The notes below the pieces were generated by a model. The model did no database searches, was not told where the DNA came from, and worked only from the letters and a program-made list of their open reading frames with translations. Positions 7,002-14,533 of a stretch of 15,309 nucleotides of DNA are shown one piece after another. Where the stretch lies: NCBI GenBank assembly GCA_902803265.1, contig CADCPD010000099.1, positions 1 through 15,309 on the forward strand, in the 5' to 3' direction. A program made the position numbers and the translations under genes. Source of the stretch: an uncultured bacterium. Its GTDB lineage: Bacteria; Cyanobacteriota; Vampirovibrionia; Gastranaerophilales; Gastranaerophilaceae. Position 1 is the first letter of the stretch. Each line of letters starts with the position of its first letter.

Positions 7002-7709
7002 ATGAGACGTGAATTTAAATCTAAATCAAAAGTGTTGTTAATCGATGACAACTATGATCATTTAGCAGCTGTAAATGAATTAGTAAGTTCTGAAGGTATT
7101 TTTAATGTAGTAGGAACATCAACTAATGTTAATATAGGTATGAGTTTAATAAAAAAATATCATCCGGATGTAGTTTTATTAGATATGAATATGCCTGAAA
7201 AAAATGGTTTAGAAGCAATTCAAGAAATAGAAAAAATGAACTTAGGTGTGCGAGTTTTAGTATTAAGCGGATATGATGATTCAGACTTAATATTTAGAGC
7301 AATGAAGCTTGGTGCAAAGGGATATGTGTTAAAAACAATGGCATCAGCTCAATTGATTTATGCATTAGAAGAAGTAGCAGACGGTAAAGTTTATTTACCA
7401 TCAAGTTTAACATCAAGATTCTTTGAATATTTCCAACAACAAGTTATCGAAGAAAAATCAGAACCGGAACAAGAAGAAAATTATCTTTCATTCTTAACGG
7501 CAAGAGAAGAAGAAGTTTTAGACTTGTTATGTCAAGGTGTTACATATAAAGGTGTTGCTTCTCAATTATTCATTTCTGATACAACAGTAAAAACACACGT
7601 AAATAATATTTTCCAAAAATTGCAAGTTAATGACAGAACACAAGCTGTTCTATATGCAATTAATAATGGATTTATGAAAAAAAGAACAAAACAGATAGTA
7701 AGGGTTTAA
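7002..7709 (+). CDS. NarL/FixJ-type response regulator (receiver + LuxR HTH)
   Basis: A 235-residue DNA-binding response regulator. The receiver (about 10-125) has the acidic pair Asp15-Asp16, phospho-acceptor Asp61 (VVLLDMNMP), Ser89 at the switch Thr/Ser position and Lys111 (YVLKTM), so it should be phosphorylatable. After an acidic linker (about 148-162) comes a LuxR-type helix-turn-helix (about 164-230) with LTAREEEVLDLL, GVTYKGVASQLFIS and TVKTHVNNIFQKL. It is the first gene of the unit that continues into a histidine kinase and flgB, so it is likely the cognate partner of that kinase and may control the flagellar genes. Its type differs from the sigma-54-dependent NtrC-like regulators (FlgR, FleR) usually tied to flagellar cascades. 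The start follows a G-rich ribosome binding site. Confidence 0.93.
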   Translation: MRREFKSKSKVLLIDDNYDHLAAVNELVSSEGIFNVVGTSTNVNIGMSLIKKYHPDVVLLDMNMPEKNGLEAIQEIEKMNLGVRVLVLSGYDDSDLIFRAMKLGAKGYVLKTMASAQLIYALEEVADGKVYLPSSLTSRFFEYFQQQVIEEKSEPEQEENYLSFLTAREEEVLDLLCQGVTYKGVASQLFISDTTVKTHVNNIFQKLQVNDRTQAVLYAINNGFMKKRTKQIVRV

Positions 7710-7720
7710 AGATTCCTTTC

Positions 7721-7772
7721 ATATAATGTACCAATTTGTCGTGTTACATTATATCGATGTGGCACGACAAAT
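7721..7772 (+). promoter_or_regulatory. Interleaved inverted repeats (pseudoknot or switch candidate) ahead of the kinase gene
   Basis: Two perfect 10-bp complementary pairs are interlocked. A, ATATAATGTA (7721-7730), pairs with A', TACATTATAT (7745-7754). B, ATTTGTCGTG (7734-7743), pairs with B', CACGACAAAT (7763-7772). The order A-B-A'-B' with linkers of 3, 1 and 8 nt is the topology of an H-type pseudoknot, or of two hairpins that exclude each other. The element fills most of the 83-nt gap between regulator and kinase and ends 8 nt before the GGGTAGGG ribosome binding site (7781-7788). As DNA it could instead be two overlapping operators. Confidence 0.7.
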
Positions 7773-7792
7773 ATGTAAAAGGGTAGGGAAAA

Positions 7793-9022
7793 ATGGCAGT
7801 ATTAAAAAAACATAATAATTTAAAAGATTTAATTTATATACAAGAAAATAAAACATTGCAAAAACAAACAATAAAGGGTCTGTTAAGAACAATTCTTGAA
7901 CCTGTTTTAGATACTCCGGCAGCAGGTGTTGTTTTATACAGATTAAATGACAGACAAGGTTTAGAAAGTATTTTAAGAAGACTTGAATATGCAAATGTTG
8001 ATGTATATGATTTCTCAAAAGGTTCGGATATGTTAAAAGACGAAATTTGGGAAAATACAGAATTTGTATACGTTTTAACAGAAAGATTTGGTGCAAGTTT
8101 TATTTGGGATTATGATTTGGTTGATCAAAGCGGAGATAGAGCAGGTTATTACATACTTTATAACTCAAGAGATTTGTGCGTATCATTTGATTTTATAAAA
8201 GAAAACAGTACAAAGAATATACAACATTATCAAGATAAATTTAAACCGGATAGACGTGATAACGTATTAATGAATTTGTCTTTGAGAAAAGTAGTTGATA
8301 TGTTAAACGATATTAATCAGGACGTAATGATTTCATCTATCGAACAAGATGATTTAATAAAAAACGATGAAGCAACAAGACAGCTTGATTTTATTTCGAA
8401 AAAATCAAATTATGTTTCACACGAATTAAAAAATCAGCTTTCGATAATTGATTTATATACTGATATTTTAGAAAAGAATATCGGTGATAATGCTCAACTT
8501 AAGATGATAAAGAAATCAATAAGAATGGCAAATAATTGTTTGATAGATTTAAAATCTATAAAGAACAGTAATTTACAGGAATGTGACTTAAATGAATTGG
8601 TAAGTGAAGCATGTGAACTTGCAGGTGTTTATGTTCAAACTAAGGAAAAAGACCTTGAAATGAAAGTAGAAAATGAGTTACTTGTTTCTGTTCAAGTTGA
8701 TTATGATAAAACTATCGGCGTATTGATAAACTTAATCAAGAATGCCTCAGAAGCGATTGAAGAAAAGGGAGAAATTCGAGTAAGAACAGCAATAAATTCT
8801 GAAGGAAATGCTACGGTTATTGTTGAAAATACAGGAAAACCTATTAGTATTGACAGAAGAGAACAAATTTTTAATGAAGGTTTTTCTACAAAAGAAAAAG
8901 GTTCAGGTTTGGGTTTATTTATTGCAAAGAAAACAATAGAAGAACAACAAGGACACTTACGATTGATAAAATCAGATATGGATTCGACACAATTTGAAAT
9001 AAGTGTACCAATGCTTAGTTAA
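7793..9022 (+). CDS. Soluble sensor histidine kinase
   Basis: A 409-residue kinase without membrane segments, so it senses in the cytoplasm. The phospho-acceptor is His210 in SHELKNQL (HisKA type, with the HExxN phosphatase motif). The ATPase domain shows the N box INLIKNASEA (catalytic Asn317), a G1 box written ENTGKPI (Asn346 where Asp is more usual, a common variant), and G2 GSGLGL (370-375). Residues 1-195 are an unassigned sensor region; parts (LRRLEYANVDVYDF, then FVYVLTERFGASFIW) loosely recall the DICT sensory domain of cyanobacterial signalling proteins, a tentative match by eye. It is downstream of its likely regulator and 11 nt before flgB. The layout is reminiscent of FlgS of epsilonproteobacteria, also soluble, but paired here with a NarL-type regulator. 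Confidence 0.92.
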   Translation: MAVLKKHNNLKDLIYIQENKTLQKQTIKGLLRTILEPVLDTPAAGVVLYRLNDRQGLESILRRLEYANVDVYDFSKGSDMLKDEIWENTEFVYVLTERFGASFIWDYDLVDQSGDRAGYYILYNSRDLCVSFDFIKENSTKNIQHYQDKFKPDRRDNVLMNLSLRKVVDMLNDINQDVMISSIEQDDLIKNDEATRQLDFISKKSNYVSHELKNQLSIIDLYTDILEKNIGDNAQLKMIKKSIRMANNCLIDLKSIKNSNLQECDLNELVSEACELAGVYVQTKEKDLEMKVENELLVSVQVDYDKTIGVLINLIKNASEAIEEKGEIRVRTAINSEGNATVIVENTGKPISIDRREQIFNEGFSTKEKGSGLGLFIAKKTIEEQQGHLRLIKSDMDSTQFEISVPMLS

Positions 9023-9033
9023 GGGGAAAAGGA

Positions 9034-9522
9034 ATGGTTGACTTAATATCATCAAGAACAATGAATGTTGTTAAATTAGGCCTTGATGGTTTGATGGAAA
9101 GACAAAATGCCATAAGTGCCAATATCGCAAACGTTATGACGCCTAATTATCAAAGGAAAGAAGTCGCGTTTGAAAGTCAACTTGCGGAAATAATTGAGAA
9201 TGATAATTTAAAAAATTATATCAAAGGTCAGAATAGCATAAAATATACTCCTCAAACAATGGATGATTTTATTGCTGTAACTCCATCAACACCGAAACAA
9301 TTGACAATACAAGAGAAAAATTTTCTAAAAACAAACTTGTATGAAAAGTATAATCCGCAGGTAATGGATGATGTTTATTCAGGTTCAAATACAATAGGAA
9401 ACAATGTTGAGCTTGAAAAAGAAATGATGGATTTAACAAAAGCAGGTACAAAGTACGTTATTTTATCAAGAATGGAAAAACGTTCATTTGACGGATTAAA
9501 TGAAATTTTAAAAAGTCAATAA
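9034..9522 (+). CDS. flgB: Flagellar proximal rod protein FlgB
   Basis: A 162-residue axial protein that, with FlgC, FlgF and FliE, forms the proximal rod above the MS ring. The N-terminal helix with ISANIANVMTPNYQRKEVAFE matches the family motif 'r...ianNiANa.TPgykar.v.F', and the C-terminus has NNVELEKEMMDLTKAGTKY, the usual FlgB 'gNnVdle.Em'. It has no cleaved signal, as expected for substrates of the flagellar type III export system. The length is slightly above the usual 130-140 because of a longer central insert (about residues 60-105). An AAGGGG ribosome binding site overlaps the kinase stop codon, tying the signalling genes to the structural operon. Confidence 0.95.
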   Translation: MVDLISSRTMNVVKLGLDGLMERQNAISANIANVMTPNYQRKEVAFESQLAEIIENDNLKNYIKGQNSIKYTPQTMDDFIAVTPSTPKQLTIQEKNFLKTNLYEKYNPQVMDDVYSGSNTIGNNVELEKEMMDLTKAGTKYVILSRMEKRSFDGLNEILKSQ

Positions 9523-9562
9523 TATAAGTAATGAATGGTAAAGATAAATAGGACAAATAAAA

Positions 9563-10069
9563 ATGAGTTTTAACAGTTTTGATATAGCCGCATCAGGTAT
9601 GACAGCTCAAAGAGTGAAAATGGATACGATTGCAAGTAATATTGCAAACGTTAACACTACCAGAAAACCGGATGGAACAAAAGGTGTATATATTAAAAAA
9701 GATGTAAGCTTTTCAGCTATTTATAAAGACTATGTAAATCATGGTCCATCAAATTTTTCAGCAAATAATCCTGATGCAAGATTCGATCCGTACACAGGAG
9801 ATTTGCATATAAATACAGGTATTGCTTTGAATCAGGGATATGTTTCTACAGGTGTTAAGGTAGATCAAATACATGAAAGCGAAAATCCTATTAAAACCGT
9901 ATATGACCCATCGCATCCTGATGCAGATGAAAACGGATATGTAGATTTACCGAACATCAATGTAGTGGAAGAAATGGTCGGTATGGTATCAGCGTCAAAA
10001 GCATATGAAGCGAATTCAGTTGTTGCAGAAAACATAAAGACAATGATTCAGGCGGCATTGCAAATATAA
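9563..10069 (+). CDS. flgC: Flagellar proximal rod protein FlgC
   Basis: A 168-residue rod protein. The N-terminal FDIAASGMTAQRVKMDTIASNIANVNT and the C-terminal YVDLPNINVVEEMVGMVSASKAYEANSVVAENIK segments are the conserved flagellar rod helices that pack into a coiled coil; the C-terminal 'NVV.EMv.mi.A.RaYeaN' motif identifies FlgC. The middle holds a modest insert rich in Asn/Pro/Asp. The gap to flgB is 40 nt with only a weak AGGA before the ATG. No signal peptide is seen, as expected for flagellar export. Confidence 0.95.
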   Translation: MSFNSFDIAASGMTAQRVKMDTIASNIANVNTTRKPDGTKGVYIKKDVSFSAIYKDYVNHGPSNFSANNPDARFDPYTGDLHINTGIALNQGYVSTGVKVDQIHESENPIKTVYDPSHPDADENGYVDLPNINVVEEMVGMVSASKAYEANSVVAENIKTMIQAALQI

Positions 10070-10097
10070 TATTAATGAAAATCTAAGGGGAATTTAA

Positions 10098-10502
10098 ATG
10101 CAATTTATAGGAAATATAGAAGGTTATAATTACAATCCGATAGCCGGATACAATGCTTTTTTACAAGGAAATGCAACTTTTAATCAAAAAGTTGAAATGC
10201 CAAGTGATACTGACTTTGAAAATGCATTGAATATCGCAAAGGCAAAAACTGAACCGGCACCTGATACTGCAGGTGGTTTTATGAAACAAATAGAAAATGC
10301 TGTTTCATCAAGTTTAAATGCGGTAAATAATAAAAGATTATTAGCAGATGCAGCACAAGAAGAATTCGCAATGGGCGGGGATGTAAGTGTTCATGATTTA
10401 ATGATTGCTCAAGAAAAGGCTTCATTAAGTATGCAAATGGCATTGCAAACACGAAATAAAATAATTGCAGCTTATAACGATATAAAAAATATGGCTTTAT
10501 AG
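10098..10502 (+). CDS. fliE: Flagellar hook-basal body protein FliE
   Basis: A 134-residue protein that links the MS ring to the rod and gates the export apparatus. The C-terminal half shows the FliE pattern: VSVHDLMIAQEKASLSMQMALQTRNKIIAAYNDIKNM, equivalent to 'gdvhdvmIa.eKA.lal.l...vRnK.leAYqeim.M'. The first 45 residues (IGNIEGYNYNPIAGYNAFLQG) are not conserved. The ribosome binding site AAGGGGAA lies 7-8 nt before the ATG. It is the last gene before a 107-nt gap that contains a promoter and a large dyad. Confidence 0.9.
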   Translation: MQFIGNIEGYNYNPIAGYNAFLQGNATFNQKVEMPSDTDFENALNIAKAKTEPAPDTAGGFMKQIENAVSSSLNAVNNKRLLADAAQEEFAMGGDVSVHDLMIAQEKASLSMQMALQTRNKIIAAYNDIKNMAL

Positions 10503-10553
10503 TTTTATTTTTAATTTCCAAAATATCTCAAACGTAACGTTAACTTAACAAAA

Positions 10554-10582
10554 TTGAAATACTTATACAAAAAAGTTATTAT
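10554..10582 (+). promoter_or_regulatory. Internal promoter for fliF-fliG-fliH-fliI
   Basis: TTGAAA (10554-10559) and TATTAT (10577-10582) are spaced by exactly 17 bp, a good sigma-70-type match in the 107-nt gap after fliE. The predicted start point near 10589 falls inside the right arm of the surrounding inverted repeat. This would give the MS-ring, switch and export genes a supply independent of the two-component/flgB transcript. Confidence 0.55.
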
Positions 10583-10596
10583 GTTTGTATAAGTAT
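10559..10596. repeat. 13-bp inverted repeat around the fliF -10 box (operator candidate)
   Basis: ATACTTATACAAA (10559-10571) and TTTGTATAAGTAT (10584-10596) are perfect inverse complements separated by 12 nt that contain the -10 box. A dimeric regulator bound here would cover the spacer and the start point. In a message reading through from flgB the same arms could form a hairpin ending 4 nt before the AGGGAA ribosome binding site (10601-10606). Confidence 0.8.
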
Positions 10597-10609
10597 AATT
10601 AGGGAAATT

Positions 10610-12172
10610 ATGGAAAATAATTATATAAAGTTATTGGGTGATGATATAAAAAGATTGTGGCTTGGACTTTCTATGCCGCAAAAATTTGGTCTTATGGCTA
10701 TTATTATCATAGCTGTAGCCCTTTCTACTTTTTTCTTAGTGAAATCTTTGGAACCTGATTGGGCTGTTTTATATACTGATTTGAGTGAAACAGATGCGGC
10801 AAATATCGCAGAAAGTTTGAAAAAAACAGGTCATGCATATAAACTTGCCGATGATAAAAAAACAATAATGGTTCATGCAAAAGAAAAAGATGATTTGAGA
10901 GTTTATGTCGCCGAAAATGACTTAATTCAAATTCAAAATCAAGGGTTTGAACTTCTTGATGATATGCAATTAGGTTCAACAGACTTTAAAAATAAATTAA
11001 CAAAACAAAGAATTTTTCAAGGTGAATTAACCCGTTCAATAGAAAAAATGAGCGGTATTCAAAGTGTAAGAGTTCAATTAGCGGAACCTGAACGCTCAAT
11101 ATTCCAAGATAAAGATGAAGCTCCAACGGCGTCTGTTATGCTTATTTTAAAACCTGGATATAGATTGAGATCAAGTCAGGTTAAAGCTATTAAAAATCTC
11201 GTTGCTTATTCTGTCCCACGAATGACTCCGGATAGAGTTTTTATAACAGACCAAGCAGGAAACAGTTTATCTGATGAAAACGGAAAAAACTCCAATGATA
11301 TGGAAAGTTTTAAAAATAATCTTGAAAAACAAACCTCAGAAAAAGTTATAGATGTTTTAGAAAAAATTGTCGGAAAAGATAATGTAAACGTTCAAGTGTC
11401 TGCGGATGTTGATTTTAATAGTGCAAAAGCGACTATAGAAAGTTATATTCCTGTAGGCGGGGATAATGCTCAGGGTGTTGTAACAAGTTCTCAAAGTGAA
11501 ATAGAAACTTACGAAAATCCTAATCAAACTCCTGCGGGAGCTAATGTTGACAGAAAAAATCTTAATTACTCAAAAGAAAAAAATGCTGTAAATTACAGTG
11601 TTTCCAAAGAAGTTAAACAAATAATTTATGCTCCCGGAACAATAAAAAGAATGACAATTGCAGTTGTTGTTAATAAAGTTTTGACCCAAAAAGAAAAAGA
11701 CGAATTAAAAGGTTTAATTTTATCTGCAGCAGGTGCTGATTATGAAAGAGGAGATGTAATAACAGTTACAAGTTTACAATTTGAAGGACTTGCAGAAGAA
11801 AAGACTGCTCAAGAAGAAGTAATGAAAGAATTTAAAAAAGATTCAACAGTTGATTATGTAACAACAAAATTGGGTCCATTATTTGTAGTCTTGATTTTAG
11901 GACTTGTAGCTTTATTTATAATCAAAGATTTATTGTCAAAAGCCGGAAAAATCTATGGCAAAGAAGATACATATAAAGCTCAAAAAATTATTGAACCAAC
12001 TTTGCCTGAAATTAAAGATGAAATACCGGATATTATTTTATCAGAGACGTTACCTACTATTGAAGCACATCTTGATCCTGAATTAGAAAAAACAAGAATG
12101 GAGCTTAATGAAACGATTATGGCTGATCCTGCAGAAGCCGCACGCATATTAACATCATTTATTAAGGATTAA
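10610..12172 (+). CDS. fliF: Flagellar MS-ring protein FliF
   Basis: A 520-residue membrane protein that forms the MS ring, the base of the basal body. Its layout is a cytoplasmic N-terminus, membrane segment 1 (about 25-45), two ring-building modules (PDWAVLYTDLSETDAANIAESL is typical of the first; GELTRSIEKMSGIQSVRVQLAEPERSIF of the second), the FliF-specific region with EKQTSEKVIDVLEKIVG and NYSVSKEVKQII, membrane segment 2 (about 421-440), and a cytoplasmic tail. The last residues, DPAEAARILTSFIKD, match the FliG-binding motif found at FliF C-termini. The length is within the usual 500-570. It starts a second transcription unit within the flagellar cluster. Confidence 0.97.
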   Translation: MENNYIKLLGDDIKRLWLGLSMPQKFGLMAIIIIAVALSTFFLVKSLEPDWAVLYTDLSETDAANIAESLKKTGHAYKLADDKKTIMVHAKEKDDLRVYVAENDLIQIQNQGFELLDDMQLGSTDFKNKLTKQRIFQGELTRSIEKMSGIQSVRVQLAEPERSIFQDKDEAPTASVMLILKPGYRLRSSQVKAIKNLVAYSVPRMTPDRVFITDQAGNSLSDENGKNSNDMESFKNNLEKQTSEKVIDVLEKIVGKDNVNVQVSADVDFNSAKATIESYIPVGGDNAQGVVTSSQSEIETYENPNQTPAGANVDRKNLNYSKEKNAVNYSVSKEVKQIIYAPGTIKRMTIAVVVNKVLTQKEKDELKGLILSAAGADYERGDVITVTSLQFEGLAEEKTAQEEVMKEFKKDSTVDYVTTKLGPLFVVLILGLVALFIIKDLLSKAGKIYGKEDTYKAQKIIEPTLPEIKDEIPDIILSETLPTIEAHLDPELEKTRMELNETIMADPAEAARILTSFIKD

Positions 12173-12177
12173 CAATA

Positions 12178-13236
12178 ATGGCACCAACTAATACGAATGC
12201 GAATAAACAACCACAACAAGAGTTATCTTTAGGAACAATGACTTCTACTCAGAAAGTTGCAGCCTTATTAATATTATTAGGTCCGACTACTGCCAGTGAA
12301 GTTTTAAAAAATATATCGGATGAAGATTTATTGGAACAAATTACACTGGAAATCGCAAGTTTGAATAAAGTTCCATCTGATATTTTAAGTGATATTCTTG
12401 AAGAATTTAAAGCTTTATTCCAAGCAAGCACATACCTTTCATCAGGTGGTATGAATTATGCAAAACAATTATTAGAATTGACTTATGGTGAAAGCCAAGC
12501 TGAAAAAATGCTTAATAAATTAGTTACATTGATGAATTCAAATCCGTTTCAATTTTTCAATGAAGCTGACCCCGGACAGTTGGCAACATCATTTCAAAAT
12601 GAAAATCCGCAGTTAATTGCGTTGATTATGGCATATTTAAAACCTGAGCATTCGGCAAAAGTTTTGAACTTTTTACCGCCCGAAACTCAAGCACAAGTTG
12701 CAATGAAAATTGCTGATATGGATACAACAAACCCAGAAATTTTGACAGATATCGAAAAGATAGTTGAAACAAAATTCTCATCAGTAATGGTTCAAGACTT
12801 CTCGAAAGCTGGTGGTATTGATACACTGGCAAATATTTTAAACCGTGCGGACAGAAATACAGAAAAGAATGTAATAGAACTTTTGGAAGTTGAAAATCCA
12901 CCATTAGCGGAAGAAGTTCGTGAATTGATGTTCGTATTTGAAGACATTATTAATCTTGATGACAGAGCTATTCAAAGAATTCTTCGTGAAGTTGATACAA
13001 AAGATTTGGCATTGTCATTAAAAGGTACTAAACAAGATCTTAGAGATAAAATCTTTAGAAATATGTCTGATAGAGCTCAAGAAATGTTGAAAGACGAAAT
13101 TGAATACCTTGGACCTGTTAGAGCAAAAGAAGTACAAGAAGTTCAAACAAAGATTATTGGTATTATCAGAAATCTTGAAGTATTTGGTGAAATTACTATT
13201 TCTAGAGATAACAATGAGGACGAATTAATTGACTAG
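12178..13236 (+). CDS. fliG: Flagellar motor switch protein FliG
   Basis: A 352-residue switch protein that binds FliF and transmits torque from the stator. The N-terminal domain starts after a short 15-20-residue Asn/Thr/Gln-rich extension (MTSTQKVAALLILLG). The middle domain contains ENPQLIALIMAYLKPEHSAKVL, a divergent form of the EHPQ region. The C-terminal torque domain shows LMFVFEDIINLDDRAIQRILREVDTKDLALSLKG, and RNMSDRAQEMLKDEIEYLGPVRAKEVQ with the conserved charged residues in place. It follows fliF by 5 nt and overlaps fliH by 8 nt. Confidence 0.97.
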   Translation: MAPTNTNANKQPQQELSLGTMTSTQKVAALLILLGPTTASEVLKNISDEDLLEQITLEIASLNKVPSDILSDILEEFKALFQASTYLSSGGMNYAKQLLELTYGESQAEKMLNKLVTLMNSNPFQFFNEADPGQLATSFQNENPQLIALIMAYLKPEHSAKVLNFLPPETQAQVAMKIADMDTTNPEILTDIEKIVETKFSSVMVQDFSKAGGIDTLANILNRADRNTEKNVIELLEVENPPLAEEVRELMFVFEDIINLDDRAIQRILREVDTKDLALSLKGTKQDLRDKIFRNMSDRAQEMLKDEIEYLGPVRAKEVQEVQTKIIGIIRNLEVFGEITISRDNNEDELID

Positions 13237-14533
13237 GATTAGAGGAACAAATGTTCAAATAGGTGGTAATTTTGTGCTGCCTATAGAAAAACAAGAAGCT
13301 CCCGAAACGATAAAATTAAAAGCAAAATTAAATTCTCTGGCAGATGAAATAAGAAAAATTGAACTTCAAAAAGAAGAAATAATTAAATCTGGTCAAAAAC
13401 AAGCTGAGGAATTGATTAATGAAGCAAAGTTAAAAATAGAAGCAGAAAATAATGAAATAGCAAAAAAAAGAGAAGCTGACCAAAAAGCTTTTGAAGAAAA
13501 TCTCGCTCAAGAAGCCGAAAAAATTAAATCAGAAGCTTATCAAACAGGTTATGATGATGGTTATAAACAAGGATATGTTGTTACTGTAAATGAGCTTGAA
13601 AATAAAATTCATGCTGTTGATACGTTTACAAAGTGTCAATTTGAGATAAAAAACAACATAATTAAATCTTCAGAACTTGATATTATAAGTTTGGTTGTTG
13701 AAATTGCAAAAAAAGTTTGCACAAAATCACTGGAATTAAATCCTGAAATTATAAAATTACTTACAGTAAACGCTATTAAAGAATTAAAAGATAAAGAAGA
13801 TATTACTATTATTATAAATCCAAAATTAATGGAAGTAATGAATTCTATATCAGAGGCTCTAAAAGAGGATATTCCTCAATTGCAAAGTATAAAAATTGTG
13901 GAAGATAAAAATGTTTCTCCCGATGGTACTATTGTGGAATCACTGTTGAGTCGTGTGGATTGCAGAGTTAAATCACAAATAAATGAAATTGCCGATAAAT
14001 TATTTGAAACTTATAATTCTGAAGATGAAGAGTTTGAAAAGTTTTTAATGTCTTTATCAGAACCGGATATTTCAAGTTTTGAAAATATTGAATTGTCTGA
14101 TGATGCAAATATAGAATCATTCTTGGAAGAATTGGAAGATATTTCTTCATACGAAGATAAAATTCGTGATGAAGATGCTTTATATTACGATAATTTAGAC
14201 TTAGAAGAATTGAGAAAAGAAGATTTTGCACAAAACGAAGAAGAAAATGTAGGACAATCTATTGAATCTCAAGAAGAAAATAATGATATAAATTGGGATG
14301 AGATAGAAGATATTCTTTCTGATAATTCATCAGAAAAACCTGAAATTGTCCAAGATTCTCAGGATATTGATATTAACAATATTGATGATATCGTTAAAAA
14401 TATTGATTTATCTGTTAAAGATACAGAAAAAGATATTATTCCTAATGAGGAAATATTATCTGAAACTAAAAATGATGAAGAACCTAAAGATTACCCTAAT
14501 AAAGAGAATTTAAAGGGTGAGGATAATGTATAA
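13229..14533 (+). CDS. fliH: Flagellar export ATPase regulator FliH with a long acidic C-terminal tail
   Basis: A 434-residue protein, far longer than usual FliH (about 220-270). Residues 25-110 form a charged coiled coil (KAKLNSLADEIRKIELQKEEI, then QEAEKIKSEAYQTGYDDGYKQGY, the typical 'G...G...G' stretch). Residues 125-260 are the FliI-binding domain ending SPDGTIVESLLSRVDCRVKSQINEI, equivalent to 'pGg..iet..g.vDa.i..ql..i'. Residues 261-434 are a 174-residue, extremely Asp/Glu-rich tail with no recognised domain, probably disordered. FliH dimers bind FliI and hold it at the export gate. The start is TTG at 13229, supported by GAGGA at 13216-13220 and by overlap with the end of fliG; no in-frame ATG occurs nearby. 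It overlaps fliI by 8 nt. Confidence 0.88.
   Translation: MTRIRGTNVQIGGNFVLPIEKQEAPETIKLKAKLNSLADEIRKIELQKEEIIKSGQKQAEELINEAKLKIEAENNEIAKKREADQKAFEENLAQEAEKIKSEAYQTGYDDGYKQGYVVTVNELENKIHAVDTFTKCQFEIKNNIIKSSELDIISLVVEIAKKVCTKSLELNPEIIKLLTVNAIKELKDKEDITIIINPKLMEVMNSISEALKEDIPQLQSIKIVEDKNVSPDGTIVESLLSRVDCRVKSQINEIADKLFETYNSEDEEFEKFLMSLSEPDISSFENIELSDDANIESFLEELEDISSYEDKIRDEDALYYDNLDLEELRKEDFAQNEEENVGQSIESQEENNDINWDEIEDILSDNSSEKPEIVQDSQDIDINNIDDIVKNIDLSVKDTEKDIIPNEEILSETKNDEEPKDYPNKENLKGEDNV

Noticed and set aside
7760..7776. TGGCACG followed by an AT-rich stretch before the kinase gene, resembling a sigma-54 promoter -24 element.
   Set aside because: The -12 TTGC element is missing at the right distance, and the TGGCACG bases are explained by the B' arm of the interleaved repeats. 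No sigma-54 activator is encoded in the window.
7749..8096. 115-codon open frame on the minus strand across the start of the kinase gene.
   Set aside because: The composition is rich in Leu/His/Phe as expected for an antisense shadow, and it conflicts with a well-supported kinase gene.
13968..14231. 87-codon open frame on the minus strand opposite the acidic FliH tail.
   Set aside because: It arises from the GAA/GAT-rich codons of the tail read in reverse; the product is low-complexity (His/Leu/Tyr rich) with no recognisable domain or ribosome binding site.
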